Shown: positions 26,289 to 34,933, numbered from the stretch's first letter. The stretch: 35,782 bases of DNA from CALEUX01 sp037439945 (GCA_037439945.1 JBBIVA010000018.1:1-35782); one strand, 5' to 3'. Numbers and translations: made by a program. The notes: generated from the sequence alone by a model not told the origin.

Positions 26289-26879
26289 TTGAAACCAACA
26301 TCATTAAATACCGGACTGCTGTTTGGCTCTTTTAACCCAGTTCATATTGGGCACCTTGCTTTGGCAAACTATATTATTGAATACACAACTCTTGATGAAA
26401 TATGGTTTGTTGTGAGCCCTCAAAACCCTTTTAAAGAGACTGATATATTGATTGATGAGCGGTTAAGGCTTGAAATGGTTAATATTGCAATAAAAAATGA
26501 GCCCAGGTTTAAAACATGTGATATTGAATTTGATATGCCACGCCCATCGTTTACAATTGATACAATTAATAAACTCCGCATATTGAATCCACGAAACCAT
26601 TTTACGCTAATTATAGGAAGTGATAATTTTAATTCCCTTTATAAATGGAAAAATTTTGAAGAACTTATTTCTTCGGTACCAATAATAGTTTACCCCCGCC
26701 CGGGATTTCCGGTTAATGAAAGCCATGGAGATTTAACCAGGGTTATTAATGCTCCACTACTTGATATTTCATCAACCCAAATCAGAGAAGGAATATCAGA
26801 AGGAAAAAAATTACAATTTTTATTACCATACGGGGTTTTTAAGTTTATAAAGAGTGGTAAATTGTTCGGAATCAAATAA
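26289..26879 (+). CDS. nadD: Nicotinate-nucleotide adenylyltransferase
   Basis: Enzyme of 196 residues that joins nicotinate mononucleotide to AMP, making deamido-NAD in NAD synthesis. The nucleotidyltransferase signature GSFNPVHIGHLALA is at about residues 13-26, and the second signature SSTQIREGISEGK is near 162-174. WFVVSPQNPFK and LIIGSDNFNSLYKWKNFEEL are also typical of NadD. The start is TTG (26289-26291): the next in-frame ATG lies well past the HIGH-type motif, so a non-ATG start is required. It follows gmk by 9 bases. Confidence 0.96.
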   Translation: MKPTSLNTGLLFGSFNPVHIGHLALANYIIEYTTLDEIWFVVSPQNPFKETDILIDERLRLEMVNIAIKNEPRFKTCDIEFDMPRPSFTIDTINKLRILNPRNHFTLIIGSDNFNSLYKWKNFEELISSVPIIVYPRPGFPVNESHGDLTRVINAPLLDISSTQIREGISEGKKLQFLLPYGVFKFIKSGKLFGIK

Positions 26880-27236
26880 TAATTCAACCCGGTTAACTAT
26901 CTGCTTCTGATTTTGCAGGTTGGGATTAAAAAAACTTAATCCTGGGTTTTAAAAGTTAATATTATCACTAATTATTAAAACTACACAACCCTGTTTGCTA
27001 TGCTTTTAAATATCTTTCAGCATACCCTGAATAAAAAAAACACTACCGGTTCGCAGAATGGTTATTTCAATTGTTGCCCAAATTGGCTTAAAATAAATCA
27101 ATAAAAAATAATTGCTTTTAATGATCTGTTTTAACCCATTATTAAACCATGTATAATATTCCGGTACCCTTAGCAAACAATAAAAAAAGCAGGTAACATT
27201 AAATTACCTGCTTTTACTCAATCCTAAACTATGAAA
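26880..27236. other. 357-bp intergenic region between nadD and the secreted-protein gene
   Basis: The two flanking genes converge here. A weak hairpin, GGATTAA (26923-26929) with TTAATCC (26936-26942), lies 44 bases after the nadD stop and may end that operon, though its T tail is poor. The strong terminator at 27185-27215 belongs to the leftward gene. The 12-mer CCTAAACTATGA at 27223-27234 repeats one at 20135-20146. Nothing else is recognised. Confidence 0.4.
27185..27215. terminator. Rho-independent terminator of the secreted-protein gene
   Basis: AAAAGCAGGTAA (27185-27196) and TTACCTGCTTTT (27204-27215) are perfectly complementary around a 7-base loop. On the minus strand the stem ends in a run of seven T, so it ends the leftward transcript; on the plus strand four T follow. 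Confidence 0.85.
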
Positions 27237-28082
27237 CTATCTTTTTGCTTTTGATATTTTTTCGGTTGTAACCTGTCCGTTATCATAAGTTTTTTTAACA
27301 ATATACAACCCGGTTGGGAGTGCATTGAAATCATTACCCATTTTTGAACCGGTTATGTTGTAGTATTCGGTGGCAGTAAGGTTTGCTTTAACATTAGGTT
27401 GTGTAATAGAAGTTGAAGTACCGAACGTCTCAATTTTAATATTCCAGGTAAAAAAAGTTATCCCTGCTGCAGGATCACCTGTAGAAGAACCCCTGTTAAA
27501 ACCAATTGTCTTAACCCCATTTAAGTCTGATGGCAAGGAAAAGGTAACAGTATTATAAAGGTGCCAGTTTAAACCTGATATATCAATATAGCCTAATTTT
27601 ACGCCATCGGTCATATTGTAAATATTTACACTACCACCCTTTGCATTTGAACTAACCACCAGGGTAATTTTTCCTCCATCTTTAAAAGGATTGGTTGGTG
27701 TAATTTGATAAAAGTGAGTAGTCGGCAAATTGTTTACCATAGTACTGTTGGTTCCAACTCTTACAAAACGTACTGTGTGTGTAGAAGAAGTACCTGTATT
27801 AACGTTTGGATTTATAGTAACATTATCCGTGGCTGGCACTGCTTCACTTGATCCTGTAGTTGGACTAATTGATGGCATATTAGATGTGTCATTATACCTG
27901 GCACCTGCAAAAACAAATACACCTCCTGTTATAGCATAGCTATTGGCCGCTGAACCTGTTGTATTATTAGCCATTTCAGGGTTAAAGTCAGATAAATTAG
28001 AATTTACCAAAACTACGTCTTGTGCATTAAGGAACATTCCTGTTATAAAAAGAGCAGCAATAATTGTGTAAAGTTTTTTCAT
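27237..28082 (-). CDS. Secreted protein with a T9SS-type C-terminal sorting domain, function unknown
   Basis: Exported protein of 281 residues. A clear signal peptide (MKKLYTIIAALFITGMFLNAQ) is followed by a Thr/Ser/Asn-rich region of beta strands (about 25-230; for example GGKITLVVSSNAKGGSVNIY and WHLYNTVTFSLPSDLNGVKT), which looks like a single jelly-roll or adhesin-like domain. The last about 45 residues (TEYYNITGSKMGNDFNALPT then GLYIVKKTYDNGQVTTEKI) fit the type A sorting domain of the type IX secretion system, which sends proteins across the outer membrane and often anchors them on the surface. No enzyme motif is visible. It stands alone, with its own promoter-like site and terminator. 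The biological role is unknown. Confidence 0.8.
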   Translation of the reverse strand: MKKLYTIIAALFITGMFLNAQDVVLVNSNLSDFNPEMANNTTGSAANSYAITGGVFVFAGARYNDTSNMPSISPTTGSSEAVPATDNVTINPNVNTGTSSTHTVRFVRVGTNSTMVNNLPTTHFYQITPTNPFKDGGKITLVVSSNAKGGSVNIYNMTDGVKLGYIDISGLNWHLYNTVTFSLPSDLNGVKTIGFNRGSSTGDPAAGITFFTWNIKIETFGTSTSITQPNVKANLTATEYYNITGSKMGNDFNALPTGLYIVKKTYDNGQVTTEKISKAKR

Positions 28083-28106
28083 GATATAAAAGCTTTAATG
28101 GTTTAA

Positions 28107-28136
28107 CAAATTTAATTACTGTAAAATTATGGCAAA
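28107..28136 (-). promoter_or_regulatory. Predicted promoter of the secreted-protein gene
   Basis: On the minus strand TTTG (28133-28136), 18 bases, then TAAATTTG (28107-28114), close to the Bacteroidota consensus with spacing slightly short. Transcription would start near 28100, about 20 bases before the ATG. Confidence 0.5.
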
Positions 28137-28329
28137 CTGCTTTTTGTTGTTGGATATAAATTGTTTTAAAATGTGTGACAAATTGTTGATATATTTTTTT
28201 TAATACATTATTAAGGTATTAATAACTAATTTACATTTAAACACATTAATAGTCAATATATTTTTTTAGAGTTTAAACCAAGCTTAAAATTCAATATACT
28301 AATCATTGTAATTGTTTTATATAATGGCT

Positions 28330-28414
28330 TTAAACCCAAATTACGCATTTGAAAATACGTAATCGATAAAGTTTGCAAAATGCTTAAATACCAAAATTTT
28401 GGGTTTATGCAAAC
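28330..28414 (+). repeat. Dispersed repeat A, copy 1, inside a small inverted-repeat element
   Basis: 28330-28372 matches 32819-32861 at 42 of 43 positions (difference at 28357). It holds TTACGCAT and its near-complement ATACGTAA around TTGAAA. Downstream, GTTTGCA (28371-28377) pairs with TGCAAAC (28408-28414), and CCAAAATTTTGG (28391-28402) is a perfect palindrome. The head TAAACCCAAATT (28331-28342) is mirrored by AATTTTGGGTTTA (28395-28407), giving an element of about 77 bp with terminal inverted repeats. Confidence 0.8.
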
Positions 28415-28489
28415 TAACAAACAAAATAACTAAAAGTTGTGGTTTACAAACCGGAAATTTTTATGAGGAGTTAGAAAATTAAGGACACA

Positions 28490-30499
28490 TTATTCATCCC
28501 TTTGTTCATCAAGGCTGCGGGCAATATTTTTATATTCTTTTGATTTTTCGGTCTCGCCCATTTTTGCACAAACCAGGCTAAGCGCTTTGTACACCTCGGC
28601 GTTTGTTTTTCGCAGGTTAAGAGCTTCCAGCAAATCCTGGTAGGCTCCCGTTAAATTATTAAGCAGTAAACGAATTTTGCCTCTAAGCAACAATGCCTTA
28701 AAGTGTCGTTGTTTAATTTTCAGAATTTTTGAACAATCAGCTTCAGCCCCTGAAATATCACCTGTTGATTTTAACAGAGAAGCCCGTCGGAACAGGGCAT
28801 CAAGAAATTCCGGATTCAATTTTATAGCCTTATTCAAATTAGCAATTGCTGACCTGCTGTCGTTAAATTTATGTTCACACTCATTGGCCATTAGGTAATA
28901 TTCCCGGGCAAATTCTTCTACATTATCCCTGTATTCCACCAATTTGGCTTCAAGGTTAAGTATTTGGTTTTTATAGTGATTCACAAAGTACATTTCCTGT
29001 GAAATGAAACGCTGTAACTCAGGCTTCATAAGGTCGTTACGGTATTCAACTGCCTCGGCCAACCTGGCAACTGCCTCTTTCCAGTTATGATTTCTAAAAG
29101 CTATTAATGCCTGGTTGTATGCATTATCGGCTTTAGCTTTTTTAAGTTCACCTGCAATAAGCTGTTTGTTATTGGCGCTACGAGCAAAATCTTCAACATG
29201 CTTATTCACTATTATATCACGCTTTAAAACAGCTGTTTTCAAAACCATTCCACCCAGTGAACGGCACCTGCTTAAAGCCACATATAGCTGGCCTCCGGCA
29301 AAAGCCCCACCACTAAAGTCAACAAATACTTTATCAAAAGTTAAACCCTGGCTTTTATGAACGGTTATTGCCCAGGCCAGTTTAAGCGGAAATTGCTTAA
29401 AAAACCCTATCTCTTCAGTAATAATCTGATTATTTTCTTCATCAAACCTATATCTCAGATTTTCCCATTTTTCGATTGTTACCAAATGAATTTCATCATT
29501 CTCCATTCGCACAAAAATGCCGTCTTTGTCAATTTCCTCAACCCTGCCAAGTGAACCGTTATACCAACGTTTTTCCACGTCGTTTTTAACAAACATTACC
29601 TGGGCATCTATTTTTAAAACCAAATGTTTTAAAGTTGGCAAACTCGACTCCGGAAAATCTCCGGCAATTGTTCCTTCAAACGAATATTCCTCGCCCGAAA
29701 GTTCAGAAAGCTTTTGTTCGTTAATATAATCAACCGTTTCACGGTGGGTGGCCAATGTTATAAAAAGCTCATCATTGGGTGTTTTAAAAGCCGGATTAAT
29801 GTTCTTATTGATGGTTTCAAGATGGTGATTTTGAGTCTGGTTTAACCGTATCCGGTCAAGAATATCAACAAAAACCGGGTCGTTTTGCCTGTAAACTTTT
29901 TGGAGCTCTACCTGTACAAGAGGTATTCGTTGAAATACATTTGCCGAAAAAAAGTACGGAGTATTGTAATATTTGCCAAGTATATGCCATTCGTCACGTT
30001 TAACAACAGGTTCAAGCTGAAAAGCATCGCCAACCATTAATATTTGTTTGCCACCAAACGGACTATTTCTATTACCTGAGTAAATCCTTAAAACCTGGTC
30101 AATAAAATCCAGAATATCGCAACGCACCATCGATATCTCGTCAATTATCAACAATTCAATTTCCTTAATAAGCTGAATTTTAGCTTTGTTATACTTTAAA
30201 AAATCATAAATTCTTCGGTCTTTTTCCGATAAATCAGGATCATTGGGCAATATGGGCCTGAAAGGAACCTTAAAAAAAGAGTGAATTGTAACTCCTCCGG
30301 CGTTGATGGCAGCAATTCCTGTTGGTGCAAGTACAATATGTTTCTTATGAACAGACTGGCAAATATATTTCAGGAAAGTAGATTTTCCGGTTCCGGCGCG
30401 GCCTGTTAAAAAAACTGATGAATTGGTAAACTGAATAAGGTTCAGAGCATCCTGAAATTCAGGATTTTCAGTATCTAGAAAATCGGGTAAATCGTTCAT
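28490..30499 (-). CDS. PIF1-like superfamily 1B DNA helicase fused to C-terminal TPRs
   Basis: Protein of 669 residues. Residues 1-440 are a PIF1/RecD2-type helicase: Walker A LTGRAGTGKSTFLKY with K39, APTGIAAINAGGVTIHSFFK, Walker B LLIIDEISMVRCD, LMVGDAFQLEPV, and the C-terminal WAITVHKSQGLTFDKVFVDF and QLYVALSRCRSLGG. Such enzymes unwind DNA 5' to 3' with ATP. After a helical linker, residues about 540-660 form TPR units (SRSAIANLNKAIKLNPEFLD, GDISGAEADCSKILKIKQRH), which bind protein partners. It starts 8 bases after a secreted TPR protein gene, so the two are translated from one message. The helicase part is certain; the role of the TPR tail is unknown. Confidence 0.93.
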   Translation of the reverse strand: MNDLPDFLDTENPEFQDALNLIQFTNSSVFLTGRAGTGKSTFLKYICQSVHKKHIVLAPTGIAAINAGGVTIHSFFKVPFRPILPNDPDLSEKDRRIYDFLKYNKAKIQLIKEIELLIIDEISMVRCDILDFIDQVLRIYSGNRNSPFGGKQILMVGDAFQLEPVVKRDEWHILGKYYNTPYFFSANVFQRIPLVQVELQKVYRQNDPVFVDILDRIRLNQTQNHHLETINKNINPAFKTPNDELFITLATHRETVDYINEQKLSELSGEEYSFEGTIAGDFPESSLPTLKHLVLKIDAQVMFVKNDVEKRWYNGSLGRVEEIDKDGIFVRMENDEIHLVTIEKWENLRYRFDEENNQIITEEIGFFKQFPLKLAWAITVHKSQGLTFDKVFVDFSGGAFAGGQLYVALSRCRSLGGMVLKTAVLKRDIIVNKHVEDFARSANNKQLIAGELKKAKADNAYNQALIAFRNHNWKEAVARLAEAVEYRNDLMKPELQRFISQEMYFVNHYKNQILNLEAKLVEYRDNVEEFAREYYLMANECEHKFNDSRSAIANLNKAIKLNPEFLDALFRRASLLKSTGDISGAEADCSKILKIKQRHFKALLLRGKIRLLLNNLTGAYQDLLEALNLRKTNAEVYKALSLVCAKMGETEKSKEYKNIARSLDEQRDE

Positions 30500-30507
30500 C
30501 AGAATTT

Positions 30508-32685
30508 TTATTTTCTTTCAACTTCATCTTCATCAGGGTCATCCCCCTGAAAACCATAGCGTTTAATAACATTATAGGCTTTAAACATACCCAGTTCACC
30601 TGATTTACTTAAATCAAGAGTTCCTTCAACATCCTGTTCAAGGTAAATGCGGGTAAGCCCACGATTATACCATGCTTCAGCAAAATCGGGATTTATTTCA
30701 ATTGCTTTAGAGAAATGAGCAATGCCCGCTTCAAAATGGCGCATTAAACATTTTATCATCCCCAAATTATAGTGAGCAAACTCGAAATCAGGTTTAAGCT
30801 CTATCACTCTGTGAAGATCCTGAATTATAATATCATAATCCAGAAAACGATTATCCTTCTCTTTCTTACCAGTTTCTTTAACACTAATTGCACCTATACG
30901 TAATTGTTGCTTTGGGTCAGGGGTTTCGGATTCAATCTGACTAACAATATCAACCATTTTAAACCTTGTATATGCCCTGTTAAACCAGGCAAGGTAGTTT
31001 TCCGGGTTATTGGCAATAATAAGGTTATAATCAGCCAGTGAATTATTAAGATTTAATACAGATGAATAATAAAGAGCACGTGCCAATAATAATTGATCCT
31101 TTTCACTATCAGTAGCTTTTTCAATTTTTTTATTTATTTTTTCAATATTGGTAAATGATTGTAAGGCCAAATCACGGGGAATCTCCCTTTCATAATTTGA
31201 TATTTTAATTTTGTCACCTGATACAGGTTTCCGGTTAAAAACATCCAGCTCGAGGTTAAAGTACCTTAACCTGTGAACCAGTGTATCGCCCGGATAAAAG
31301 GTAAGTCCAAAAACAGGTTCCATTTCTATAATAATATTCCTGTTTTGTATTTTCCCTCTTAATGGATTGCTAGCCTTAACATCTTCAAACTGCTCACTTT
31401 CAAAGTCATCAAGCACAGCAATTTTATTATAATTATTTATATCCTTGTCTGATTCCTTTCTTGTGGCTTTTCTTTTTCCGCTTTTCGCGGAAGTTTGCTT
31501 TTCTTTACTACTGTTTTTTTTGTCAAGCACAGCCAAATCTTGTTTAGCATCCTGTTTTCCCGACTTTTCACGACGTGAAAGCTCCAGTTTCATGGCAGTG
31601 CCATAATCAAGGGAAGCACCACGTCCGTCACCAATCATCTGCTTTGCCTGTGAGCGGTTAAAAAATACTGGTGCAAAGTCAGGGTAGTTATCTGCAATTA
31701 TATTAAAATCTGCAATTGCCTTTTCCCATTGTCCAACCTCGGCATAAAGCAATCCCCGGTAATAAAGGGTTAAAAGATCGCCGTTTTTTAACGCCAATAC
31801 CCGTGAAAAATCATCAATAGCCCGATTTATATCACCAATTTGGGCCCTTAAAATCCCCCTGTTTGAGTATGCCATGGCATTTCTGGGTTCCAGCTCAATT
31901 ACACGGTCAAAATCATCAACACAGCCTTTTAAATTATCGAGTTGGTACCGAATAATTCCCCTGTTTAGGAACAGCCTCGCATCGGTTGGTTTTATTTCAA
32001 TAGCTTTATCAATATCTGTTAATGATTTTTCAAATTCGCCTTTTTGATAATAAGTTGATGCCCTGTTTATATATCCATCCGCGATATGTGGATTAATTGA
32101 TATTGCAGTGGTAAAATCATTTATACCACCCAATGTATCTTTATTGGCAACTTTTGCCAAACCCCGGTTAAGATATGCAGGTACAAGCTTAGGCGATAAC
32201 TCAATGGCTTTGTTATAATATTCAATTGCCTTATTGTAATCCTTTAAATTAATATACCCAATGCCAATATTTGTTATAAGATTTATATTGCTGGGGTCAA
32301 TTTCAAGTCCTTTGTTAAAATCGGATAGAGCATCACGGGTTTTTCCTAGTTTTTGACGTGCAATTCCCCTTAAATTATATGCATCTACATAATAGGGATT
32401 CAGTTCCAGAGCTGATGTACAATCCTGTTCGGTTCCTTTAACATCTTCAAGATAGTACTTTCCAACAGCCCTGAAATAAAAAGGTTCCGACAAAAAGGGC
32501 TTTGCCTTTATCACCTGGTTAAAGTATTGTATTGCAAGTATGTAATCTTCAAAATAGAGAGCATTTCTGCCTATAATGGTCATCCTGTCGGTATCAATTT
32601 GTGCAACTGCACGAAATTTGCCGGTAACCAACAAAATAGCCAGGAGCATATAAAACCTTAAAGGAAAAGAGTTAATCCTTACCAT
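30508..32685 (-). CDS. Exported TPR-repeat protein
   Basis: Protein of 725 residues. The N-terminus has a hydrophobic signal segment (FYMLLAILLVTGKFRAVAQ, about 11-29) with an Ala-Gln cleavage-like site. Residues about 35-365 are about ten tandem TPRs (DYNKAIEYYNKAIELSPKLV, GEFEKSLTDIDKAIEIKPTD, GDINRAIDDFSRVLALKNGD). A Lys/Ser-rich, probably disordered linker spans 370-420. The C-terminal part has a further mixed domain and at least three TPRs, the clearest near 650-690 (FEAGIAHFSKAIEINPDFAE). TPRs are protein-binding scaffolds; the partner is unknown. It is upstream of and co-transcribed with the PIF1-TPR helicase gene (8-base gap). A predicted cell-envelope protein and a DNA helicase in one operon is unusual. 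Confidence 0.88.
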   Translation of the reverse strand: MVRINSFPLRFYMLLAILLVTGKFRAVAQIDTDRMTIIGRNALYFEDYILAIQYFNQVIKAKPFLSEPFYFRAVGKYYLEDVKGTEQDCTSALELNPYYVDAYNLRGIARQKLGKTRDALSDFNKGLEIDPSNINLITNIGIGYINLKDYNKAIEYYNKAIELSPKLVPAYLNRGLAKVANKDTLGGINDFTTAISINPHIADGYINRASTYYQKGEFEKSLTDIDKAIEIKPTDARLFLNRGIIRYQLDNLKGCVDDFDRVIELEPRNAMAYSNRGILRAQIGDINRAIDDFSRVLALKNGDLLTLYYRGLLYAEVGQWEKAIADFNIIADNYPDFAPVFFNRSQAKQMIGDGRGASLDYGTAMKLELSRREKSGKQDAKQDLAVLDKKNSSKEKQTSAKSGKRKATRKESDKDINNYNKIAVLDDFESEQFEDVKASNPLRGKIQNRNIIIEMEPVFGLTFYPGDTLVHRLRYFNLELDVFNRKPVSGDKIKISNYEREIPRDLALQSFTNIEKINKKIEKATDSEKDQLLLARALYYSSVLNLNNSLADYNLIIANNPENYLAWFNRAYTRFKMVDIVSQIESETPDPKQQLRIGAISVKETGKKEKDNRFLDYDIIIQDLHRVIELKPDFEFAHYNLGMIKCLMRHFEAGIAHFSKAIEINPDFAEAWYNRGLTRIYLEQDVEGTLDLSKSGELGMFKAYNVIKRYGFQGDDPDEDEVERK

Positions 32686-32709
32686 AATTACCTGTTGTGC
32701 TTATTGTGA

Positions 32710-32717
32710 CAAATATA
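32710..32717 (-). promoter_or_regulatory. Possible -7 box of the TPR-PIF1 operon
   Basis: On the minus strand the bases read TATATTTG, an exact TAnnTTTG match, 24 bases before the ATG of the TPR gene. No TTTG is found at the usual distance upstream. Confidence 0.45.
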
Positions 32718-32818
32718 AAATAAAAACATTCGGGTAAAACCACATACACTTTCAATGCCAAAGGTTAACAAAAACAATTAAATTCCTTACAGGTTTTTCT
32801 AAATAAAAACAATTTGTA

Positions 32819-32892
32819 TTAAACCCAAATTACGCATTTGAAAATGCGTAATCGATAAAGTACTTGTAATCAATTCCAAAGATTTGGAATTG
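32819..32892 (+). repeat. Dispersed repeat A, copy 2, with its own downstream hairpin
   Basis: 32819-32861 is the second copy of repeat A; here the inner arms TTACGCAT and ATGCGTAA are perfectly complementary around TTGAAA. Next comes a different perfect hairpin, CAATTCCAAA (32871-32880), GA, TTTGGAATTG (32883-32892). Copy 1 carries an unrelated hairpin at the same place, so the second half of the element is variable. Repeat B copy 2 starts 13 bases later. Confidence 0.8.
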
Positions 32893-32905
32893 AAACAATC
32901 ACTAA

Positions 32906-32967
32906 ATCGGGATTATCCCAATTAAATCAAATAGTTCGGCTCAAACTTCGCCTCCTATTGATTAATT
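32906..32967 (+). repeat. Dispersed repeat B, copy 2
   Basis: Second copy of the 62-base repeat at 24627-24688, same orientation, with differences confined to a short middle block (CATAGTT there, CAAACTT here). It keeps the palindrome GGGATTATCCC (32909-32919). It ends 4 bases before the stop codon of the leftward M23 peptidase gene, so it lies at the very start of that gene's 3' untranslated region. Confidence 0.85.
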
Positions 32968-32971
32968 TGAG

Positions 32972-34696
32972 TTAAAAGTTAAACTCGGTTTTAAGTACCT
33001 GAACATTCCCTGCATTGTCGTTAACCTTGATTTCAAGTAAATATCTGACACCTTTTTCGATTTTAAGTTTTGATAAATACCCGGTTAAAAGATTATTTTT
33101 TGGGTCATATTCAAACAAAGCCCAATTGCCGTTAATTGTACATTTATAATCTTTTACACCGGAAAAATTGTCCTTTATTTCAACTTTAATTGCGTTGCGT
33201 TGTGAATAATTCCTGTTTTGAGGAGGTTGAATAATTCTTAATGAAGGCGCAATTGTATCAACAGAAAGGCAATATGTACCTGTTTCCCTTGTATTAATTA
33301 CCCACATTGAACCTTCTCGTTTACCTCCGGCATAGCCTAATCCGTTTGCATTATTAAAACGAGCGCCAACTAATCCTTTTTGGTTTCTATACGGTTCAGG
33401 AATTGGCAAGGATATTTCGAAAAAATTGTGCACAGGTACAGATGGATCCATAACAACAAAATGTTCACCTATACCCACACCATTGTTTGGTTTTAATTTT
33501 ACCGATTCAGGTACGTCATAATAGAAAGTGTTGGCCGGAAATTTCACCTTAAATTTTTCCAGTTCAACTGAGTGGGATTTTGTGGCACTAATTATACGCT
33601 TTGCCGTGCTAACAGGTACCACACTATTTTTAGGCGGAGTTGTACCATGTAAAATAAACTTCAGCAAGGAAGTATTTCCTGAAGCATCGCTAACTTCGTA
33701 AATTATTTCATTATTAATACCTTCTTGGGTTTTAATTTTTCCTTTTTCGGAAGTTACGTGGTAAATATCAAGTAAATTATTTACATCAAGATAACTTTTT
33801 TGAATTACCCTTTTATTGGTTTGGCGCATACCGTAATCGATATGGCTATTTAAGTAACGGGTTTGACTAAAAAGAAAACCATCAAGTTTCGATATGAACC
33901 AATCCTTGCCATCAACCTTCAACTGAATACTGTAAACCCCGCATCGACGCCACGACCCTGTAAAATAATCAATTGTTTCAATCCCAAGCCCAATATTGCC
34001 TGAAACATTAATTTTTGGGTTCCCTTTTAAATAAAACTGTCCATGTGAAAATACTGCCGGTATGTATAAAGGAGTATTTTTTCCATTAACGGTACTGTTA
34101 TCATCCAATGGATAAATACAAACAGCTTCAATATGAGGTGATACATCGTCCTTTACCGGCAAATTAAAAAAATGTACATTAACAGGCTTTTGTTGCTCGG
34201 TTTCACGAATTTCAAAATGGAGATGCGGACCCCCTGAGCTCCCTGTATTTCCTGAATATGCAATAACTTCACCCTTTTTAACCACAATTTCTCCGGGTCT
34301 AAAATATTGTTCTATGGCAAATGACTCTTTCTCATATTGAAGATTTGTAATTATTGATTCAATTTTAGGAGCAAAATCATTTAAATGGGCATAAACTGAC
34401 GTAAACCCGTTTGAGTGTTCAATATATAAAGCCTTGCCATATCCAACCGGTGAAATAACTATTCGCGAAATATGGCCATTATCAATAGCAAAAACCGGAA
34501 GTCCAATTCTTCCCTGGGTTGCAAAATCAACCCCCGAATGAAAATGGTTGGCCCTTAATTCTCCAAAACTGCCACTAACAACCGGTTCTATTCCCAACGG
34601 AAATTGAAAATCCCATTCATCTTTTTTTTGACCGATACTATTAAATATTGATAAAACTAAAATAAGAAACCCTGCTATACCCCTACTCCTTCTCAT
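32972..34696 (-). CDS. M23 family (LytM-type) zinc metallopeptidase
   Basis: Exported peptidase of 574 residues. A signal segment (IAGFLILVLSIFNSIGQ) starts it. The LytM/M23 domain is at the N-terminus, about 40-175: H53-x3-D57 (NHFHSGVDFA), VYAHLNDF with H104, and HLHFEIR with H158 and H160, so the zinc ligands and catalytic His of peptidoglycan endopeptidases are all present. The remaining about 400 residues have beta-rich segments (DDVSPHIEAVCIYPL, GNIGLGIETIDYFTG, IKVEIKDNFSGVKDYKC), a long C-terminal part I associate with Bacteroidota M23 proteins. It would cut cell-wall cross-links in the periplasm or regulate another hydrolase. It is a single gene, divergent from the NigD-like gene. 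Confidence 0.93.
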   Translation of the reverse strand: MRRSRGIAGFLILVLSIFNSIGQKKDEWDFQFPLGIEPVVSGSFGELRANHFHSGVDFATQGRIGLPVFAIDNGHISRIVISPVGYGKALYIEHSNGFTSVYAHLNDFAPKIESIITNLQYEKESFAIEQYFRPGEIVVKKGEVIAYSGNTGSSGGPHLHFEIRETEQQKPVNVHFFNLPVKDDVSPHIEAVCIYPLDDNSTVNGKNTPLYIPAVFSHGQFYLKGNPKINVSGNIGLGIETIDYFTGSWRRCGVYSIQLKVDGKDWFISKLDGFLFSQTRYLNSHIDYGMRQTNKRVIQKSYLDVNNLLDIYHVTSEKGKIKTQEGINNEIIYEVSDASGNTSLLKFILHGTTPPKNSVVPVSTAKRIISATKSHSVELEKFKVKFPANTFYYDVPESVKLKPNNGVGIGEHFVVMDPSVPVHNFFEISLPIPEPYRNQKGLVGARFNNANGLGYAGGKREGSMWVINTRETGTYCLSVDTIAPSLRIIQPPQNRNYSQRNAIKVEIKDNFSGVKDYKCTINGNWALFEYDPKNNLLTGYLSKLKIEKGVRYLLEIKVNDNAGNVQVLKTEFNF

Positions 34697-34752
34697 TAAA
34701 AGATTATTTTTTTTTATAAATAATACAAAACAAATAAGGTTTATTAGTAAAT

Positions 34753-34808
34753 TCCAAAACAGGATTAAAACAGGGAAGTTAATTTCCTGCTTTAATCAGG
34801 TTTTGAAG
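34753..34808. promoter_or_regulatory. Long imperfect hairpin between divergent genes
   Basis: Roughly 34753-34777 (with AAAACAGGATTAAAACAGG) pairs imperfectly with 34783-34808 (with CCTGCTTTAATCAGGTTTT) around GTTAA. It lies between two divergent genes, where a terminator is not expected, so it may be a regulatory site, a leader structure or a decayed repeat. Confidence 0.4.
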
Positions 34809-34920
34809 TATAAACCCGTGCTAAAATAACCATTTTGGGGTAAATTTTGTTAGAAGATAAAGCAACCTTTTATTTTTTTTACATCTTTTCAATATAATAA
34901 TTAATGAAAAATGACTAATT

Positions 34921-34925
34921 GGAGG
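34921..34925 (+). promoter_or_regulatory. Strong ribosome binding site of the NigD-like gene
   Basis: GGAGG lies 8 bases before the ATG at 34934. Canonical Shine-Dalgarno sites are rare in this window, so it is notable, and it decides the start: the in-frame TTG at 34919 would overlap it. Confidence 0.7.
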
Positions 34926-34933
34926 GTACCGCA

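Larger units (their letters stand above)
28083..28489. other. 407-bp intergenic region with promoter and repeat A
   Basis: From left to right it holds the promoter of the secreted-protein gene, a very AT-rich stretch (about 28140-28310), repeat A copy 1 with its companion hairpin (28330-28414), and the tail after the PIF1-like helicase stop at 28490. No gene of its own is seen. Confidence 0.5.

Noticed and set aside
28330..32892. Repeat A considered as a CRISPR array
   Set aside because: Only two copies, 4.4 kb apart, with no regular spacers and no cas genes.
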